This document shows positions 62,881-64,000 of a stretch of DNA of 64,000 nt, piece by piece. The DNA is from Solidesulfovibrio carbinoliphilus subsp. oakridgensis. Lineage in GTDB: Bacteria > Desulfobacterota > Desulfovibrionia > Desulfovibrionales > Desulfovibrionaceae. The notes under the pieces were generated by a model. That model was not told where the DNA came from. It searched no databases and saw only the letters and a list, made by a program, of their open reading frames with translations. Position numbers and translations under genes: made by a program. Each line of letters begins with the position of its first letter. Position 1 is the first letter of the stretch. The stretch spans positions 3,231,625-3,295,624 of the forward strand of contig NZ_CM001368.1 in the NCBI RefSeq assembly GCF_000177215.2, written 5' to 3'.

Positions 62881-64000
62881 ATTTTTCCATGGCCCTGCCC
62901 CGGGACATCCCCTGCGAAGCCATCATGGAGTCCCTGGCCGACGGGGTCTTCACCGTGGACACGGACTGGAACATCACGTTTTTCAACCGGGCGGCCGGGG
63001 TCGTGGCCGGCATCCCTCCGGCCGAGGCCTTGGGCCGCAAGTGCTGGGAGGTCCTCCATTCGAGTCTGTGCGACGGGGCCTGCGCCCTTCGGGCCTGCAT
63101 CGAGGGGGAGCGGACCCTGTCCAACCAGTCGATCTTCATCGTGCGGCCGGACGGGACCAAGGTGCCGGTCAGCATCAGCGCGGCCCCCTTGCGCGACGGA
63201 TCGGGCCGCATCGTCGGCGGGGTGGAGACCTTCCGCGACATTTCCGACCTGGCCAGGCTGCGCAAGGAACTGGAAGGGGTCTGCACCCTCGAGGACATCA
63301 TCACCAAGAACAAGGGCCTGGCCCGCACCCTGGAGCTTTTGCCCAAGATCGCGGCCAGCGGCTCCTCGGTCCTGCTCCTTGGCGAATCCGGCACGGGCAA
63401 GGAGCTTTTCGCCCGGGCCCTGCACTCCTTGAGTCCCCGCCGGGCCGGGCCGTTCGTGGCCGTCAACTGCGGGGCCATCCCGGCGGAGCTGCTCGAATCC
63501 GAGCTCTTCGGCCACGTCCGGGGGGCGTTCACCGACGCCAAGGCCGACCGCAAGGGCCGTTTCGAGCTGGCCCGGGGCGGCACGCTCTTTCTGGACGAGG
63601 TCGGGGACATGCCGCTGGCCTTGCAGGTGAAGCTGTTGCGCGTGCTCCAGGAAAAGGTGGTCGAACCGCTCGGCTCGGAAAAGAGCCTCTCCACCGACGT
63701 CCGGGTGGTGGCCGCCACCAACCGGGACCTGGCCGCCATGGCCGCGTCCGGGGAGTTCCGGCGCGACCTCTTCTACCGCCTGGGCGTGGCCCGGCTGGTC
63801 CTGCCGCCCCTGCGGGACCGGCCCGAGGACATTCCGCTTTTGGCCGCCACCTTCATCGAACGCCTGAACCTGCTGCAGGCCAAGGCCGTGGCCGGCCTGG
63901 CCGACGCGGCCCTGAAAAGGCTCATGCGCCACGACTACCCGGGCAACGTCCGGGAGCTGCAAAACATCCTCGAATACGCCTTCATCCTGCGCGGCCAGGG
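62877..64000 (+). CDS. PAS-domain sigma-54-dependent activator (3' end beyond window)
   Basis: 374 residues visible, no stop before the window edge. A PAS domain at about 10-120 contains a Cys cluster ([20 protein letters not shown]). The AAA domain starts near 135: Walker [17 protein letters not shown], the sigma-54 contact loop reads GAFTDA instead of GAFTGA, Walker [14 protein letters not shown], and the arginine-finger and sensor regions follow up to [15 protein letters not shown]. The Fis-type HTH should lie beyond the edge. The ATGA overlap couples it to the TPR-like protein. Confidence 0.9.
   Translation, partial: MNFSMALPRDIPCEAIMESLADGVFTVDTDWNITFFNRAAGVVAGIPPAEALGRKCWEVLHSSLCDGACALRACIEGERTLSNQSIFIVRPDGTKVPVSISAAPLRDGSGRIVGGVETFRDISDLARLRKELEGVCTLEDIITKNKGLARTLELLPKIAASGSSVLLLGESGTGKELFARALHSLSPRRAGPFVAVNCGAIPAELLESELFGHVRGAFTDAKADRKGRFELARGGTLFLDEVGDMPLALQVKLLRVLQEKVVEPLGSEKSLSTDVRVVAATNRDLAAMAASGEFRRDLFYRLGVARLVLPPLRDRPEDIPLLAATFIERLNLLQAKAVAGLADAALKRLMRHDYPGNVRELQNILEYAFILRGQ

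Overview
The window is high-GC chromosomal DNA, with clearly AT-rich islands, from a Gram-negative bacterium. My best guess is a Desulfovibrionaceae-like member of the Desulfobacterota. That guess rests on the overall protein style, the HdeA-like, CheB-CheR-kinase and sigma-54 regulator genes, and the ParA with a small ribbon-helix-helix (RHH) partner. It is an inference, not an identification.

Layout. (1) 1-10.7 kb: a tightly overlapping operon, mostly ATGA or GTGA junctions, resembling the export and tailoring half of an aryl-polyene-type lipid cluster. It holds an MMPL exporter, lipoprotein, dehydratase-like protein, thioesterase, B12/radical-SAM enzyme, glycosyltransferase-DUF2062 fusion, LpxL-like acyltransferase, ACP, ketosynthase, ketosynthase-like partner and adenylating enzyme. 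It probably continues left of the window and stops abruptly at 10.7 kb. (2) 10.8-31.1 kb: a mosaic mobile region with a MucR-like regulator, ParA and RHH partner, IS110, IS3 (IS2-like) and ISL3 elements, an RHH-methyltransferase, a resolvase, a MOBP-type relaxase with MobC-like protein and a candidate oriT, and a tyrosine integrase. Within it lies a strongly AT-rich three-gene operon encoding a CHC2/Toprim primase-like protein, a 1071-aa UG-type reverse transcriptase and a separate nitrilase-fold protein. I regard this as the most interesting system here, a probable reverse-transcriptase-based defence locus with an unusual primase component.

(3) 31.1-44.9 kb: a second integrative element bounded by perfect 49-bp direct repeats that are the 3' part of a tRNA-Glu(CTC). 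It carries a complete Type III restriction-modification pair, a PrimPol-DUF3987 replication protein, an AlpA/Xis-like HTH protein, two toxin-antitoxin pairs whose antitoxins are homologous but whose toxins are RelE-like and MazF-like, and its own integrase. Both integrases sit just left of a repeat in the same orientation, so the two elements look integrated in tandem at one tRNA gene. The intact tRNA is not in the window.

(4) 45-64 kb: more ordinary chromosome. It has an AI-2E-type permease, remnants of an AAA ATPase and an integrase, small exported proteins, a 7TM-DISM kinase with a NarL-type regulator, an HdeA-like gene interrupted by an amber codon, an 88-bp tandem duplication, and a giant CheB-CheR-PAS-kinase-receiver gene broken by a homopolymer frameshift. 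It ends with a small integral membrane protein, a short RTX-repeat protein, and a coupled pair of an uncharacterised repeat-type protein and a sigma-54 regulator that runs off the right edge.
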